A stretch of DNA of 64,000 nt, taken from positions 62,001 to 126,000 of the forward strand of contig WGCU01000081.1 of assembly GCA_015493635.1 (NCBI GenBank), written 5' to 3'. The notes below the pieces were generated by a model, which saw nothing but the letters and a program-made list of their open reading frames with translations, was not told the DNA's origin and ran no database searches. Below are positions 1 through 11,143 of this stretch, in pieces (positions within the stretch are counted from its first letter, which is position 1; each line of letters opens with the position of its first letter). A program made the translations under genes and the position numbers. This DNA comes from Spirochaetaceae bacterium. Lineage in GTDB: Bacteria; Spirochaetota; Spirochaetia; B11-G9.

Positions 1-155
<155 letters not shown>

Positions 156-165
156 CTACCGTAGT

Positions 166-1119
166 TTAATAAAGCCTCAACAGCGCACCATAATGTGAAG
201 GATCAATTTCCAAAGCCTTCCTCCATTCGGCACGGGCTTTTACTTTCTTATGTAATTTAGAATAAATCTCACCTAAATAATAGTGTGCATCAGCAGAATT
301 CCGATTTTTTTCAAGTATTTTATTGTATTGATCTTCAGCTTTGATAAGTTCATTCTTATCAAGAAAAATCTTTCCCAATAAAAATCTGCTTTTTTGCTCT
401 ATTGAAAAATCATGTGTGTTATTAAGCGCTTCATTAAGATATCTTTCTGAGGTTGATGAATCCTCCATTTTATAGTAGGTCTGTCCCAGAACAAGATAGA
501 GCATATCATCCGGTTTCTTCGCAAGTGCTTTAAGAAAATAACCAATCGCGTTTTTATACATCCCAAGTTCACCATAAGCCATCCCCAGATACTTGTAGCT
601 GTCATCCTGAATAAATCCGGCATCAATAGATTTTTTCAGATATTCTATGGAGAGATCCAGATAATAGCGGCCCTTGTTGTAATATGCCTTTCCAAGAATG
701 TAGTCTACTTTACTCTGAAGAGGTATCGGATGTAACAAAAGTACCTGCCGTAAATAAAAAATAGATTTATTTAAAAGGGGTATTTTTTCTTCCATGGTAA
801 ACTGGCCTACAGCCAGATAGAAGTAGGAAAATCCTCCATAGACGAGAGCTTTTGGATCAAATGGTTTCAAAGCTATTTTTTGATCACATTTTTCCGCAAG
901 TTTTTTGTAATCCCCTTTCTGCCATAATTGTTCATATGTTTTCTGTACTGCGGCAGGTTCTTTACTCTTTGACGAATTCACGGGTTCTTTTAACACCAGA
1001 TAAAGCAATGCACCTCCGCCGGCAATACATATGAGAATAAGAATCAACAGCCATCTTTTTTTTGACGGCTTGTGATAGTAATTTGAATGTGCACGAAACC
1101 TGTTTTCTGGAATTATCAT
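166..1119 (-). CDS. TPR-repeat membrane-anchored protein
   Basis: A 317-residue protein with a short basic cytoplasmic N-terminus, one membrane segment at about residues 23-43 (WLLILILICIAGGG...), and then a run of tetratricopeptide repeats to the C-terminus, for example DAHYYLGEIYSKLHKKVKARAEWRKA cut at its conserved Ala/Tyr/Leu pattern. TPRs are protein-interaction scaffolds; the large domain is probably outside the cytoplasm. The open frame runs further upstream to 1227, but that part lies inside the RNase P RNA gene, so I place the start at the ATG at 1119, just outside it. The Shine-Dalgarno match there (AGAGG) is too close to be ideal, so the exact start is unsure. The gene sits just before mreB, which suggests a cell-envelope or morphogenesis role; this is inference from context. 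Confidence 0.75.
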   Translation of the reverse strand: MIIPENRFRAHSNYYHKPSKKRWLLILILICIAGGGALLYLVLKEPVNSSKSKEPAAVQKTYEQLWQKGDYKKLAEKCDQKIALKPFDPKALVYGGFSYFYLAVGQFTMEEKIPLLNKSIFYLRQVLLLHPIPLQSKVDYILGKAYYNKGRYYLDLSIEYLKKSIDAGFIQDDSYKYLGMAYGELGMYKNAIGYFLKALAKKPDDMLYLVLGQTYYKMEDSSTSERYLNEALNNTHDFSIEQKSRFLLGKIFLDKNELIKAEDQYNKILEKNRNSADAHYYLGEIYSKLHKKVKARAEWRKALEIDPSHYGALLRLY

Positions 1120-1156
1120 ACCTCTGAAACCTAATAACCTGTTATAAATATAAAAA

Positions 1157-1515
<359 letters not shown>

Positions 1516-1524
1516 CATAAAGAT

Positions 1525-2316
1525 TTATATATCAAAATTTATTTCGTCTGCATTTACAAGATCGGCAAGACTGCCGGAATCTTCATCATTAAACACTGCT
1601 TCATCCATTTCTTCTTCATAATAAAGAATTCTGCTGCAGTATGGGCAGAACATTATCTCATCTCTTTTACGGACATTATTTTCAAACTGAGCAGGTAGCA
1701 TCATATGACAACCGGTACAAACGGAATTTTTTACAGGAACGATTCCTAATCCTGATTTGTTTTTGATAATTCTTTCAAACTTGAAAAGTATATCTTCATC
1801 CAGTCCGGGAACTATCTCAGATTCCTTTTCTTCCAACTCTTTTAAAAGATCCTCTTTCTTTGCACTTTCATTCTTTATCTTTTCAAGTTCTTCTTCAAGC
1901 TCAGTTTCCTGCTCGTGAATCATCTTTTCTTCCTGCTCGAGAGAAAAGACAATTTCATCTCTCTCTTTCTCTTCCCGAATTATATCCTTTCGAAACTGCT
2001 GCCCTCTTTCTGTAGCTGTTTTTATTTCTTTATCGAGTGCTTCATACTCACGCTGAGTTGTAATAACATCCATCTGTTTCTCATACATCTCCCGCTGTGC
2101 CTCTACTTCATCAAGAAGAAATTTAAGATGCTTAATTCTGTCCTTTGCTTCTTCCAAAAGACTGTTTTTCTCAAGATAACTCTTTTTCAGACGAGTCAGC
2201 ATTTCCTTTTTTGTGCTGAGAGCTTTTGGTATTTCCTGAATTTCTCTTTCAATCTCATATTTACTTGAAAGTATATCCTGAAGTGTTTTTAATTTAACGA
2301 AAATGTCCTGTATCAT
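1525..2316 (-). CDS. C4-type zinc-ribbon coiled-coil protein (COG1579-like)
   Basis: The 263-residue product is almost wholly helical and charged for its first 170 residues (long coiled coil, many Glu/Lys heptads) and ends in a four-cysteine zinc ribbon: CTGC, about 24 residues, then CPYC. This matches the COG1579 / zf-RING_7 family, widespread in bacteria and of uncertain function, often thought to bind nucleic acid or act as a structural adaptor. It starts 14 bp after the rpoD stop, so it should be co-transcribed with the dnaG-rpoD macromolecular-synthesis genes, and it precedes rnpB directly. A short acidic tail (DEAVFNDEDSG) follows the ribbon. Family call is firm; role unknown. Confidence 0.85.
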   Translation of the reverse strand: MIQDIFVKLKTLQDILSSKYEIEREIQEIPKALSTKKEMLTRLKKSYLEKNSLLEEAKDRIKHLKFLLDEVEAQREMYEKQMDVITTQREYEALDKEIKTATERGQQFRKDIIREEKERDEIVFSLEQEEKMIHEQETELEEELEKIKNESAKKEDLLKELEEKESEIVPGLDEDILFKFERIIKNKSGLGIVPVKNSVCTGCHMMLPAQFENNVRKRDEIMFCPYCSRILYYEEEMDEAVFNDEDSGSLADLVNADEINFDI

Positions 2317-2330
2317 TTTTCGTAATCTCC

Positions 2331-4121
2331 TTAATTATCAATATAGTCTTTTAATCTTCTGCTTCGTTTAGGGTGCCGTAAGCGCCTCAGAGCTTTTGCC
2401 TCAATCTGTCTAATCCGTTCACGTGTTACATTAAAATATAACCCGACCTCTTCCAATGTCAGAGAATAGCCATCCTCCAAACCAAACCTCATTTTAAGAA
2501 CTTCCTGTTCCCGCGGAGGAAGCGTAAAAAGAACATCCTTCAACTGCTCCTGCAGTAATTTGAATGCTGTTTGATTTGCCGGATTTTCAACATCCTTATC
2601 TTCGATAAAATCTCCTAAAAGGGAATCCTCTTCTTCTCCAATAGGAGTTTCAAGTGATATCGGTTCCCGTGCAACATTTTTAACCGATTTAATCCGAAGG
2701 ACAGTCCACCCTAGTCGTTCTGCAATCTCTTCATCAGAAGGCTCCCTGCCGAGAACCTGCATAAGCTGTCTTGATTCCCGTACAACCTTATTTATCTGCT
2801 CTATCATGTGTACTGGTACTCGTATGGTTCTGGCTTGATCGGAAATAGAACGTGTTATAGCCTGCCGGATCCACCATGTTGCATACGTAGAGAATTTATA
2901 TCCTTTTCTGTATTCAAACTTTTCAACTGCTTTAATAAGACCTATATTTCCTTCCTGAACAAGATCAAAAAAGTGCAGTCCTCTGTTTGTATATTTCTTG
3001 GCGATACTGACAACAAGCCTTAAATTTGCCTGAATCAAGCGGTCCTTTGCATTTTTCATCATAATCTTGCCCCGGGCAATTTCTTTTGCCCGTTCAAGAA
3101 TATCATCAATATTATCCTCAAAAGCTATTTCGATTGCTTTAAGCTTTTTTTCTGTTACCTGGATCTGACGTATTTTTTCCTTAATTCTGTCAGCAGGAAG
3201 CTGAAGATCATATTCAATCTTTTTCCTCTGTTCAGCAATGGCAAGCCCCCTCCCCATCGCTCTGAGTTCCTTCGGATTTTGTATTTTTAACCGTCTTTCA
3301 ATCCGCTCCCTCTCTCTCCGGTAATAACGAATTTTCCTTTCAGTATCCAGGAAATAATTTGAAAAATCGACAATTTCCGTCTGATGTATATCAATTTTGT
3401 CTATTTTCTTGAAAAGTGATTTCCGTTTCTTTAAAAGCAGCTCATCCGAAATAACTTCCCTGCCTGATTCAATAACTTTATATTTGTAATCAATGTACTG
3501 CTTCAACAAGGAAGAAATTTCTTTAAAATTCTCTCTATAAAATTGATTCAGCCTTCTGCGCTCTGCAAGGAGTTCAGAAACCTCTTTCTTTGAAAGTTCC
3601 ATTTCTCTGGGATCCGAACGGGAAAAAGTACGCTCCATAACTTTATACAGTTCAGATATAATTACCCCAGATTCCTTGATGGCTTTTTTTATAATGTTTT
3701 CTCCATCTTCCATCTGTTTTGAAAGCAGCACTTCCTGTTCAGCGGTAAGGAGGCTTTCTTTTCCGATTTCACGGAGATAGAGACGGATGGGATCATCAAT
3801 TGAAGAATCTTTGTCACTTACAACAACATGTTTCTTTTCAATAATTTCAACTTCAGCAGTATCATCTGCTGTATCAACAGGAATATCTTCATCATCTACA
3901 TCGAGAGGCATTTCAACTTCCGGCTCATTAACCGGTGCGGCGCTTTCATCTTCCAGTTTAATTTTATTCTTTTCAAGAAGATTCATCACTTCCTCGATTT
4001 TATCAGTATTTGTTATAGAATCAGGGAGAAAATCATTAACTTCATCATACGTAATGCTTTTTTTCTCTTTTGCGTATTCCAATAATTTCTGTACTGAAGA
4101 ATCATTCTCAAGATCAGACAT
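2331..4121 (-). CDS. rpoD: Primary sigma factor RpoD (sigma-70)
   Basis: This 596-residue protein carries all the parts of a group 1 sigma factor. Region 1.1 is at the N-terminus, followed by an acidic linker. Region 1.2 has [21 protein letters not shown] large non-conserved helical insert follows, then regions 2.1-2.4 ([38 protein letters not shown]), region 3, and region 4.2 with the helix-turn-helix [18 protein letters not shown]. It directs RNA polymerase to housekeeping promoters of the TTGACA/TATAAT type, several of which are visible in this window. The ATG overlaps the end of dnaG by 8 bp, so the two are translationally coupled, as in many bacterial dnaG-rpoD operons. Confidence 0.98.
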   Translation of the reverse strand: MSDLENDSSVQKLLEYAKEKKSITYDEVNDFLPDSITNTDKIEEVMNLLEKNKIKLEDESAAPVNEPEVEMPLDVDDEDIPVDTADDTAEVEIIEKKHVVVSDKDSSIDDPIRLYLREIGKESLLTAEQEVLLSKQMEDGENIIKKAIKESGVIISELYKVMERTFSRSDPREMELSKKEVSELLAERRRLNQFYRENFKEISSLLKQYIDYKYKVIESGREVISDELLLKKRKSLFKKIDKIDIHQTEIVDFSNYFLDTERKIRYYRRERERIERRLKIQNPKELRAMGRGLAIAEQRKKIEYDLQLPADRIKEKIRQIQVTEKKLKAIEIAFEDNIDDILERAKEIARGKIMMKNAKDRLIQANLRLVVSIAKKYTNRGLHFFDLVQEGNIGLIKAVEKFEYRKGYKFSTYATWWIRQAITRSISDQARTIRVPVHMIEQINKVVRESRQLMQVLGREPSDEEIAERLGWTVLRIKSVKNVAREPISLETPIGEEEDSLLGDFIEDKDVENPANQTAFKLLQEQLKDVLFTLPPREQEVLKMRFGLEDGYSLTLEEVGLYFNVTRERIRQIEAKALRRLRHPKRSRRLKDYIDN

Positions 4122-5895
4122 TATTATTCACCTTCACTTTGTTAAGTTCTTCGTCCAAATATATTTTTTCTGAAAGAAGCTGTTTTACATTAGAAAGATT
4201 ACCCTCAAACTCCGCTCTGTCAAGTTTCTGGACTACTTTTTTTCTCTTTAACTCAAGACTTCTCCGTTTTATGGTACGTACACCATCGGAGATGATACTT
4301 TCAAAATTAAGATCAAATTCTCCAGAAAGATTTTTCTCATTAATCAGATCTTTTAGTTGCTTATTTTCTATTTTTTCCATGAGATAATCCAGTGTCAGTT
4401 CTTCCCTCCGATACAAATCCTCCATGGCTATAAACAAATTCCGCGCATTAACATCGGTAAAATCTTCGAGAAATAATTCGCTTCGAATTTGCGAAAAAAC
4501 AGATATATTTACTGCTACCGCAAGCATAAAATAAAGATCCGGGGTTATCTGAACAGATGCACCTTCCTTCTCTTCAGATTTAGACCTTTTCGGTACCGTC
4601 GTAACCAAATTTTTCCTTTTCACAGAAGAAAAGTCATTTATTACCGCATTTACATTAACATGCAATTTTTCAGCAAGATTTTTTAAGTATCCTTCCCTGG
4701 TAATCGCCGACTCCATTGAAGAAATATAAGGAGCAACATAATCAAACACTGCTCTCTTACCCTCCGGACTTTCCGTATCATACAATTCGACAGCTCTTTT
4801 CACAATATACTCAAAGGTATTTATAGGATATTTAAGAAGTTTATTCAACGCCTCTGGACCCTGTTTTTGAAGTATATCAGCAGGATCTTCTCCTCCTGAA
4901 GGTTCGATAACTGCTGTTTCTACAGCTAATTTCTCAAGGATGGCTGCTGCCCTCAGTGTAGCTTTCACTCCTGCAGAATCATTATCAAAAAATATAAGGG
5001 CTTTCCGCGCATAACGGCGCAATATTTTACCCTGTGCTTCGGTAAATGCGGTACCAAGAGGAGCAACAGCATTCCTGCATCCTGCCTGATACAGTGAACA
5101 CACATCAAAATTACCTTCGACAAGAATAAATTCTTTTTTTAATCGGATTTCAGGTACAGCGGTAAATAGTCCGAACATCATCTCTCTTTTACGGTAAAAA
5201 AATGTTTCCGGTGTATTTATATACTTTCCTCCAAATGTTCCCAGTTGTCTGCCGCTGAAAGCAACAGTATTCCCGCGGGTATCAATAACAGGAAACATTA
5301 TACGGTTACTGAACAGTGATATTTTAGGGTTCTTTTTTGAGAATAATCCTGACTCTTTAAGAAACGCATCTGAATAATTCCTCTTGGAAAGAAAATTATA
5401 AACCCAATATCGGTCATCAGGAACGTATCCGAGCTGAAATACATCCTGAGTTCGAAGATCTATTCCCCTCTTTTCAAGGTATGCCCTGGCCTCTTGTGCA
5501 GCATCTTTTTCAACAAGCATAAAATGCAGACTTTTTGTAAGTCTGCTGTACAGTTCCATCATTGCTGTATATTTTTTATCTTCCTGAACGTTGTACTCTG
5601 TATCAGAAGGAAGCTGCACACCGGCTTTGTCAGCAAGCTTTTTGACTGCTTCAGGGAATGGAATCTTTTCAATTTCGCTTACAAAGGAAAACATGCTGCC
5701 CCCTTTATGGCAGCCGAAACAGTAAAAGAAATCTTTTTCATCATTCACTGTAAAAGAAGGCGTTTTTTCTGAATGAAAGGGACAGAGCCCCCAGTACCGG
5801 TTTCCCTTCATGGTAAGATCAACGTAATCAGAAACCACCTCGGAAATGCTCAACTTACCGGCAATTTCAGATATCTTAGATTCTGGTATTCTCAT
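4114..5895 (-). CDS. dnaG: DNA primase DnaG
   Basis: The 593-residue primase makes RNA primers for chromosome replication. The CHC2 zinc finger is at about residues 38-62 ([11 protein letters not shown] and YCFGCHKGG). The catalytic core and TOPRIM fold follow, with [17 protein letters not shown] at about 257 and the acidic FFDNDSAG metal site near 303. The C-terminal third is the DnaB-helicase interaction region. It starts at an ATG six bases after the mltG stop and overlaps rpoD by 8 bp. Length is normal for the family and no key motif is missing. Confidence 0.97.
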   Translation of the reverse strand: MRIPESKISEIAGKLSISEVVSDYVDLTMKGNRYWGLCPFHSEKTPSFTVNDEKDFFYCFGCHKGGSMFSFVSEIEKIPFPEAVKKLADKAGVQLPSDTEYNVQEDKKYTAMMELYSRLTKSLHFMLVEKDAAQEARAYLEKRGIDLRTQDVFQLGYVPDDRYWVYNFLSKRNYSDAFLKESGLFSKKNPKISLFSNRIMFPVIDTRGNTVAFSGRQLGTFGGKYINTPETFFYRKREMMFGLFTAVPEIRLKKEFILVEGNFDVCSLYQAGCRNAVAPLGTAFTEAQGKILRRYARKALIFFDNDSAGVKATLRAAAILEKLAVETAVIEPSGGEDPADILQKQGPEALNKLLKYPINTFEYIVKRAVELYDTESPEGKRAVFDYVAPYISSMESAITREGYLKNLAEKLHVNVNAVINDFSSVKRKNLVTTVPKRSKSEEKEGASVQITPDLYFMLAVAVNISVFSQIRSELFLEDFTDVNARNLFIAMEDLYRREELTLDYLMEKIENKQLKDLINEKNLSGEFDLNFESIISDGVRTIKRRSLELKRKKVVQKLDRAEFEGNLSNVKQLLSEKIYLDEELNKVKVNNNV

Positions 5896-5900
5896 AACAT

Positions 5901-6932
5901 CTACTTTGATTTTATGTAGAGATTTTTGGCATTCAAGTGATCCTGATAGGTTACGGTAAATTTATGTTTCCCTGTTTTTGGATTCTCAAGTACAAAAAAG
6001 AGGTATTTTGTCTGAGCTGGATAAAAGGCAGCCCGGAGAGCAACCGCACTAGGATTTGAAATGGGTGCCGGCGGCAATCCCTTATGCCGATAGGTATTAT
6101 ACGGTGAATCAATTTCAAGATCATCATAAGTAATAAGCGAAGGATGTTTTTTCCTCTCTATATCTGTAATTATATACGCTATCGTCGCACATGATCCAAG
6201 ACTCATATTATCTTTCAATCTATTGTAGAATACCCCTGCTATAAGAGGCGCCTCCTCCTTTATACGGTATTCCCTTTCTACTATTGAAGCTATAATTACT
6301 TTGCGGTAGAGCTCCTCAGGTGAAAGTGATTTGTAATCAGGATATATTTCTCCTACTTTCCTGAAAAATGAATCAAGGAAGAACCGCACGACCCTCTCAG
6401 CAGGGAAATTCTGCTGCAGCATATAGGTATCCGGATAAAGATACCCTTCGGCTGTATCTGACGGTATAGCATACTGTTTTAATACCACTGTATCTCTTAC
6501 TGCTTTATAAAAACTTTGTGCTGAGGTGATATGTTTTTTCTCCAGAAGAACACCGATCTTCAACACTGTCCATCCCTCTGGAATAGTTACCGGGTAGAGA
6601 TGCTGTTTCCCCTGAATAAGCTCATCGTGAATAGCTGTCATTGTTTCACCTGGTTTTATACGATAGGTTCCTGTTTTGAAACTCCCGCCTGTCCCCATAA
6701 GCTTTACGTAGAAGATAAGTAAATTTGAAGAACGGATAAGATTTTCTTTTTCCAGTTCCCCGGCAATCTCCGGTGCATTTTCTCCAGGACGGACTTTAAT
6801 AATGACACCATCCTCCGAACGCTTCGATGGTTCAGGAGATGTATTATAGTATAAAAAACCCGCAATAAGAGCAGCTCCGAGGAGGACGCCCCCCCCGAAA
6901 CTCCCTAATAATAGTTTACCCGCCCTTTTCAT
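5901..6932 (-). CDS. mltG: Endolytic peptidoglycan transglycosylase MltG (YceG-like)
   Basis: The product has 343 residues. A single N-terminal membrane anchor lies at about residues 10-30 (LLGSFGGGVLLGAALIAGFLYY), followed by a LysM-like region and the YceG/MltG catalytic domain. The family Glu lies in IIASIVEREYRIKEEAPLIA, followed by GVFYNRL; SPYNTYRHKGLPPAPISNPS near the C-terminus is also diagnostic. MltG cleaves nascent glycan strands at the membrane and is thought to set their length. It begins 2 bp after the stop of the barrel/OmpA gene, so the two may be coupled, linking glycan processing with an outer-membrane peptidoglycan tether. Start Met is followed by KRAGK, typical of a membrane anchor. 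Confidence 0.95.
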   Translation of the reverse strand: MKRAGKLLLGSFGGGVLLGAALIAGFLYYNTSPEPSKRSEDGVIIKVRPGENAPEIAGELEKENLIRSSNLLIFYVKLMGTGGSFKTGTYRIKPGETMTAIHDELIQGKQHLYPVTIPEGWTVLKIGVLLEKKHITSAQSFYKAVRDTVVLKQYAIPSDTAEGYLYPDTYMLQQNFPAERVVRFFLDSFFRKVGEIYPDYKSLSPEELYRKVIIASIVEREYRIKEEAPLIAGVFYNRLKDNMSLGSCATIAYIITDIERKKHPSLITYDDLEIDSPYNTYRHKGLPPAPISNPSAVALRAAFYPAQTKYLFFVLENPKTGKHKFTVTYQDHLNAKNLYIKSK

Positions 6933-6934
6933 CT

Positions 6935-9900
6935 TTACTTCTTCCTGAGAATAAACTCAACCCGCCGGTTTTTCCATCTATTCTTAAGATCGCTGTTCGG
7001 TACAATAGGATTTTTACCGCCTGCACCAAAAGCTTCCATCCGTGATGCCGTAACACCCCGCTTGACAAGATCGTTGAGTACTGTCTGTGCCCGTTCCCTG
7101 GAAAGAGGAATAAGTTCTTTCTCTTCCTCAATTTTAGCCGCTGCGGGATCATACCACTTGGTAACAACAGCATATCCTCTGATAACAATTTTATACGATT
7201 TATATTTTTTAAGAATTTGGCTTATGCGGTTTAATACAAATGCGTTGCTTGCCGCAATCTTTGGATTACTGGTAACAAGATCGGGACTGTTCTTTTTGAA
7301 TATAATGTTTGCTATTTTTATTTTCAGGTGATCCCCTTCTCTGACCACAAGGACATCGATGGGTATTTTTTTCTTTATCACCGTCACATTGCCAAGAATA
7401 TCCTCAACAGTGAACGTCAGCGGATAGTCCATTGCCGCATACACAAGCTCACCGGTCGATGATTTTCCATTCCATATAATTTCTTTTGCCGGGGCACCAT
7501 TTCCATGAAAACTTATAAATGGCCTGTTTTCAGGATCATCTATTTCAAGCTTCCAATCTTTAACACCACTTGCATCTTTCACATTCAATGCGATGGTAAG
7601 TTCATCGTTAATTCCGTCATTATCGGGTGAAAAGGGAAGAGGAGAAAGCGTCACAGACGCTTTGGGAGGTGTTATATCTAGAATAAAAGAAGATGTCCGA
7701 GCTACAGGTTCATTACCTTTTCTGTATATAACCGTAAAAACAGCAGTATACGAACCTTCCACATATTTCCCGTTTTCGTTTGCTCCGTCCCAAATTATCT
7801 TTTCAGGTATTCTGTCCGCACCGTTAAATGTTTTTTCTGTTCCTGTACCTTCGAGAACTAATTTTAATGTCCATCTTTCAATACCTTCTTTATTATTGAC
7901 CAGCGGCCTGAAGGTAATATCCCTGAACTTTTCAGCTCCTGTTGGAGAGATATAAGCAGAACTTGCAGTTATAAAAATCTTGGTGGGAGACGTATCAACC
8001 CTTATCCCTTTTATCTCTTTCACTGTTGCATTACCTGCTTCATCAACTGCACTAACACGGTATTCGTATATACCGTCCTTTACATGGTTTCCAGCTGTAT
8101 CGGTACCATCCCAGCTGAAATCGGTTACTCCGTTTTTCCAGAAAACCGTTTTAACAACATTGTTCCTGGAATCAAGAATCTCGCCGCGCCATAACTCTTT
8201 ATCATCAGAAACCTGTTTGATTTTCAGTGTATCTTTTCTTCCGTCTCCATTCGGAGAGAAAAGTAGATAATCAGCCGAAAGGGTAATTTCCGGGAAAACA
8301 GTGTCAACGGTAAACGGACTGGAAACAGCCTCCGGTTTATCCCCCTTTACGTAAACGAGGTTCAAACGTGCTGAATATTTTCCGTCGGGAACAGTAATCC
8401 CCTTACTGTCGATTCCATCCCATTTAAAATAAGCAGGCAAGTTTTTTCTACCTTCAAACGTTCTTACAACCTTTTCTGAACTGTTAAGTATCAAAAGGGT
8501 ATATGATGATATTCCATCCCTAACCGTTACTTTGGGAACGAGTTTTATAGAATCCTTTACACCGTCATTATTGGGAGAGAAAGCAGAATATTCGGCTGTA
8601 AGAATAACAGCTGTTTTTTCCGTATCCAGTCTGAAAGACACAATATTTGATTCACCGAGATTCCCAGCCCTGTCAACAGAGCTTAGCTGATATGTATACA
8701 CACCGTCAGGCTGCAATCTGCCGTCTTTTCCTGTACCGTTCCAGGATATTTCAGGAGCAGCTGTTCCAACCCACTGATAATTATAAACATCCTTGCCTGT
8801 GACAGACTTAATTGAGCCGGTCCATATCTTCTCCAGAGAAGTTTCCTGAAAAATCTTTATACTGTCCTTCTGCCCATCCCCGTTTGGTGAGAAAACGGAA
8901 GTATCCGTACGAACCGTTGCTGTAGGCGGGGTCACATCAATGGTAAAGGGAGGTGACTGAGCTGTAGGAATATTTCCATTCTGGTAGATAACCTTTAGCA
9001 GTGCATGATACTGACCTTCTTCCATGATTATACCGCTGTCGTCCCTTCCGTCAAAAAGAAGGGATGGAGGGACAGTATCAGTTCCTTCAAAGGTCCTTCG
9101 TACTGTTCCCTTTTTATCAACAACTTTTAATGACCAGGATACAATCCCTGTTTTCACATGAATACCGGGTGTAAATGTAAGGGTATCCATTATCTTGTCA
9201 TTGCTCGGACTGAAGAATTGTTTATCAATTGCAAGAGTTATAGGAGTATTTTCTGTATTTTTGATAATATTGTCAAATCCTTTTGTTGTTGTATTTCCTG
9301 CCCGATCGGTAGCTGTCACTGAATATGAATATACTCCGTCGTGGACCATAACGTTCTTGTCATCTTCTCCATTCCACACAACTTTTCCGGGAGCTGAATC
9401 AATCCAGGTAAAAGTACGTACAGGAGTAGTATCAGCATTTCTTACAGTGCCAATCCACTCATCTTCTACAGATCCAGTCTGTAAAAAAGACAGGGTATCC
9501 TTATTCCCATCGTTATTGGGTGAAAAAATTCTGTCAGCCTCAGAGGGGGGTGTAATAGTTATTTCCGGAGGTGTGGTATCAACAACAACAGCATATTCTT
9601 TTGTTTTACTTATATTGCCGTTATCATCCCAAGCTTCAATATGAAAAAAATAAATACCATCCGGGACAATACTTCCTGAATTGTTAAAGCCATTCCACCG
9701 CAGCTCTGCTGGAATGGTAATACCGCTCTTTACGGCAAGGAGGCGGTCAAAAATTCCTTTAAAACCCTGGTTTTCAATACGCTTCTCTTTATTTCTTATT
9801 TCTCTCACTACATTTCCGCTTTCATTTTTTATAATGAAGGAATACCCTTTGATATAGCGGGAATCTTTTATTTTAAGAGGGATTACAAGATTATCTTTGA

Positions 9901-11134
9901 TACCGTCGTTGTTGGGGGATATATACGTTAGTATAGTATATCCGGGATAGCGTTTGTCTAATTTTTTATTAACTTTATGTGCAGTTACTTTCGTTGTATC
10001 AGTATACCGTTTAATCCGTACTGAGCTCTTATCCGTAACTCCGTGAAAGATTTTCTTTGATGATTTTTTTTCAGCAAGCGAAGGAATACCGGTCGGGTAA
10101 AGCATTGACTGTGAGCTGAATCCTGATAGATCAAGTTTGATAACAGGAGGTTTCGTATCCCTTACACCAAGAGGTATGTTTACTCCTGCACCGTATGTCC
10201 ATACTCCCGGAGCAAGTGCTGCAAAATCAGTTTGAATATTTACATCACTTTTATTCCACCCATGCTCTGAAATACCAAGAAAACTGCTTTTTTTATCAAT
10301 AGCAGTTTTAAAACTGAAATTCAGACCTACAGAAGGGATGATGCCGGACCAGTTGCCCTGTGAAATGGCATTCAGATCCACCCTGGATCCAATGGACAGC
10401 GAGAGAAAATCACGGAATTTTATATTTCCACCGAGAGAAAACAGTATTGATTTAAACCCCGGAAACCCAAGATCACTCTTTACATGTATATCGAAATCTT
10501 TGTTCTTGAAGAGTGTTCCTCCAATACCTGCTGTCAGTGTATAAGGCGCCTCATAGCCTGATGAGATTGAAACCCATCCAATATCCTGCAAGGCAAACCC
10601 AAGAACAGCATCTTTAAGAAAACCGATATCTCCAGGCAGGTAAAGTGCTCCCAGATCCATTGTCGCTGCAGTACCCGGTTCCTGTGAAACAGCCAGTTTA
10701 AAACCTGCCCCGACAAGAAGGTTCGGATAGAGATCTTTGGAAAACGAGCCTGTTAACGAAAAAGAAAGAGGTGCATAGAATGACGGGAACTCAGACGTTA
10801 AAAGATGTCCTGATACAGAAAAAACGCCGACTCTCGTAGGAAATGTACTGCCGATATTAAGGGCATGCCCTTTATACCCTGAAACGCTTCCATCTTGTCC
10901 GATAATACCGGAATAATTGAGATCAAGAGTAGTCCTCTGAACAAGTGCGGACGAAGCCGGATTTAAGGCATCCGACTGGGGAGGCAGTTGATCTGTAACA
11001 CTCGGTGTTCCCCCGGCAAAGAACGGAGAATAAAAATCTTTTACCCTTTCTCCCGCCTGAGCATAAGATGAGACCGATCCCATCATAAATATAATTACTG
11101 ATGTAAGTAGTATTCTAAAATATTTCTTTTTCAT
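6935..11134 (-). CDS. Giant outer-membrane protein: UPF0164/FadL-like barrel, Ig-like repeats, OmpA domain
   Basis: A 1399-residue exported protein. Residues 1-26 form a signal peptide (MKKKYFRILLTSVIIFMMGS, ending SSYAQA). About 27-330 resemble the spirochaetal UPF0164/PorV/FadL-type barrel, with alternating Gly/aromatic strands and an early NPASSALVQ segment. About 400-1270 hold eight FlgD/gliding-type Ig-like repeats, each opening with an SPNNDGxKD-like calcium-type loop and spaced about 105 residues. The C-terminus is an OmpA peptidoglycan-binding domain (LSRERAQTVLNDLVKRG, GAGGKNPIVPNSDLKNRW, NRRVEF). The architecture suggests an outer-membrane protein tied to peptidoglycan through a long periplasmic rod, or one with exposed Ig arms. 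It lies 9 bp after a 65-codon gene and 2 bp before mltG. Domain calls are by eye; the barrel call is the least certain. Confidence 0.85.
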   Translation of the reverse strand: MKKKYFRILLTSVIIFMMGSVSSYAQAGERVKDFYSPFFAGGTPSVTDQLPPQSDALNPASSALVQRTTLDLNYSGIIGQDGSVSGYKGHALNIGSTFPTRVGVFSVSGHLLTSEFPSFYAPLSFSLTGSFSKDLYPNLLVGAGFKLAVSQEPGTAATMDLGALYLPGDIGFLKDAVLGFALQDIGWVSISSGYEAPYTLTAGIGGTLFKNKDFDIHVKSDLGFPGFKSILFSLGGNIKFRDFLSLSIGSRVDLNAISQGNWSGIIPSVGLNFSFKTAIDKKSSFLGISEHGWNKSDVNIQTDFAALAPGVWTYGAGVNIPLGVRDTKPPVIKLDLSGFSSQSMLYPTGIPSLAEKKSSKKIFHGVTDKSSVRIKRYTDTTKVTAHKVNKKLDKRYPGYTILTYISPNNDGIKDNLVIPLKIKDSRYIKGYSFIIKNESGNVVREIRNKEKRIENQGFKGIFDRLLAVKSGITIPAELRWNGFNNSGSIVPDGIYFFHIEAWDDNGNISKTKEYAVVVDTTPPEITITPPSEADRIFSPNNDGNKDTLSFLQTGSVEDEWIGTVRNADTTPVRTFTWIDSAPGKVVWNGEDDKNVMVHDGVYSYSVTATDRAGNTTTKGFDNIIKNTENTPITLAIDKQFFSPSNDKIMDTLTFTPGIHVKTGIVSWSLKVVDKKGTVRRTFEGTDTVPPSLLFDGRDDSGIIMEEGQYHALLKVIYQNGNIPTAQSPPFTIDVTPPTATVRTDTSVFSPNGDGQKDSIKIFQETSLEKIWTGSIKSVTGKDVYNYQWVGTAAPEISWNGTGKDGRLQPDGVYTYQLSSVDRAGNLGESNIVSFRLDTEKTAVILTAEYSAFSPNNDGVKDSIKLVPKVTVRDGISSYTLLILNSSEKVVRTFEGRKNLPAYFKWDGIDSKGITVPDGKYSARLNLVYVKGDKPEAVSSPFTVDTVFPEITLSADYLLFSPNGDGRKDTLKIKQVSDDKELWRGEILDSRNNVVKTVFWKNGVTDFSWDGTDTAGNHVKDGIYEYRVSAVDEAGNATVKEIKGIRVDTSPTKIFITASSAYISPTGAEKFRDITFRPLVNNKEGIERWTLKLVLEGTGTEKTFNGADRIPEKIIWDGANENGKYVEGSYTAVFTVIYRKGNEPVARTSSFILDITPPKASVTLSPLPFSPDNDGINDELTIALNVKDASGVKDWKLEIDDPENRPFISFHGNGAPAKEIIWNGKSSTGELVYAAMDYPLTFTVEDILGNVTVIKKKIPIDVLVVREGDHLKIKIANIIFKKNSPDLVTSNPKIAASNAFVLNRISQILKKYKSYKIVIRGYAVVTKWYDPAAAKIEEEKELIPLSRERAQTVLNDLVKRGVTASRMEAFGAGGKNPIVPNSDLKNRWKNRRVEFILRKK
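7440..9925 (-). repeat. Eight in-frame Ig-like repeats of about 316 bp
   Basis: Within the giant envelope gene, the motif S-P-x-N/G-D-G-x-x-D recurs at plus-strand positions near 9910, 9513, 9208, 8884, 8568, 8250, 7942 and 7622. The spacing is about 305-325 bp, apart from a longer first interval. Units alternate between two subtypes. One has a W-x-G...WNG/WDG...DGxYxYxxxAxDxAGN signature; the other has GIxxWxLxxx...TFxG...WDG...YxxGNxPxAxSxPFxxDxTPP. The repeats are protein-level: the DNA has diverged enough that there are no long identical stretches. Confidence 0.8.
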
Positions 11135-11143
11135 ACAGTGAAT

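Noticed and set aside
7440-9925. Possible recent gene amplification or mobile repeat
   Set aside because: The repeats are diverged at DNA level and are ordinary Ig-like protein domains.
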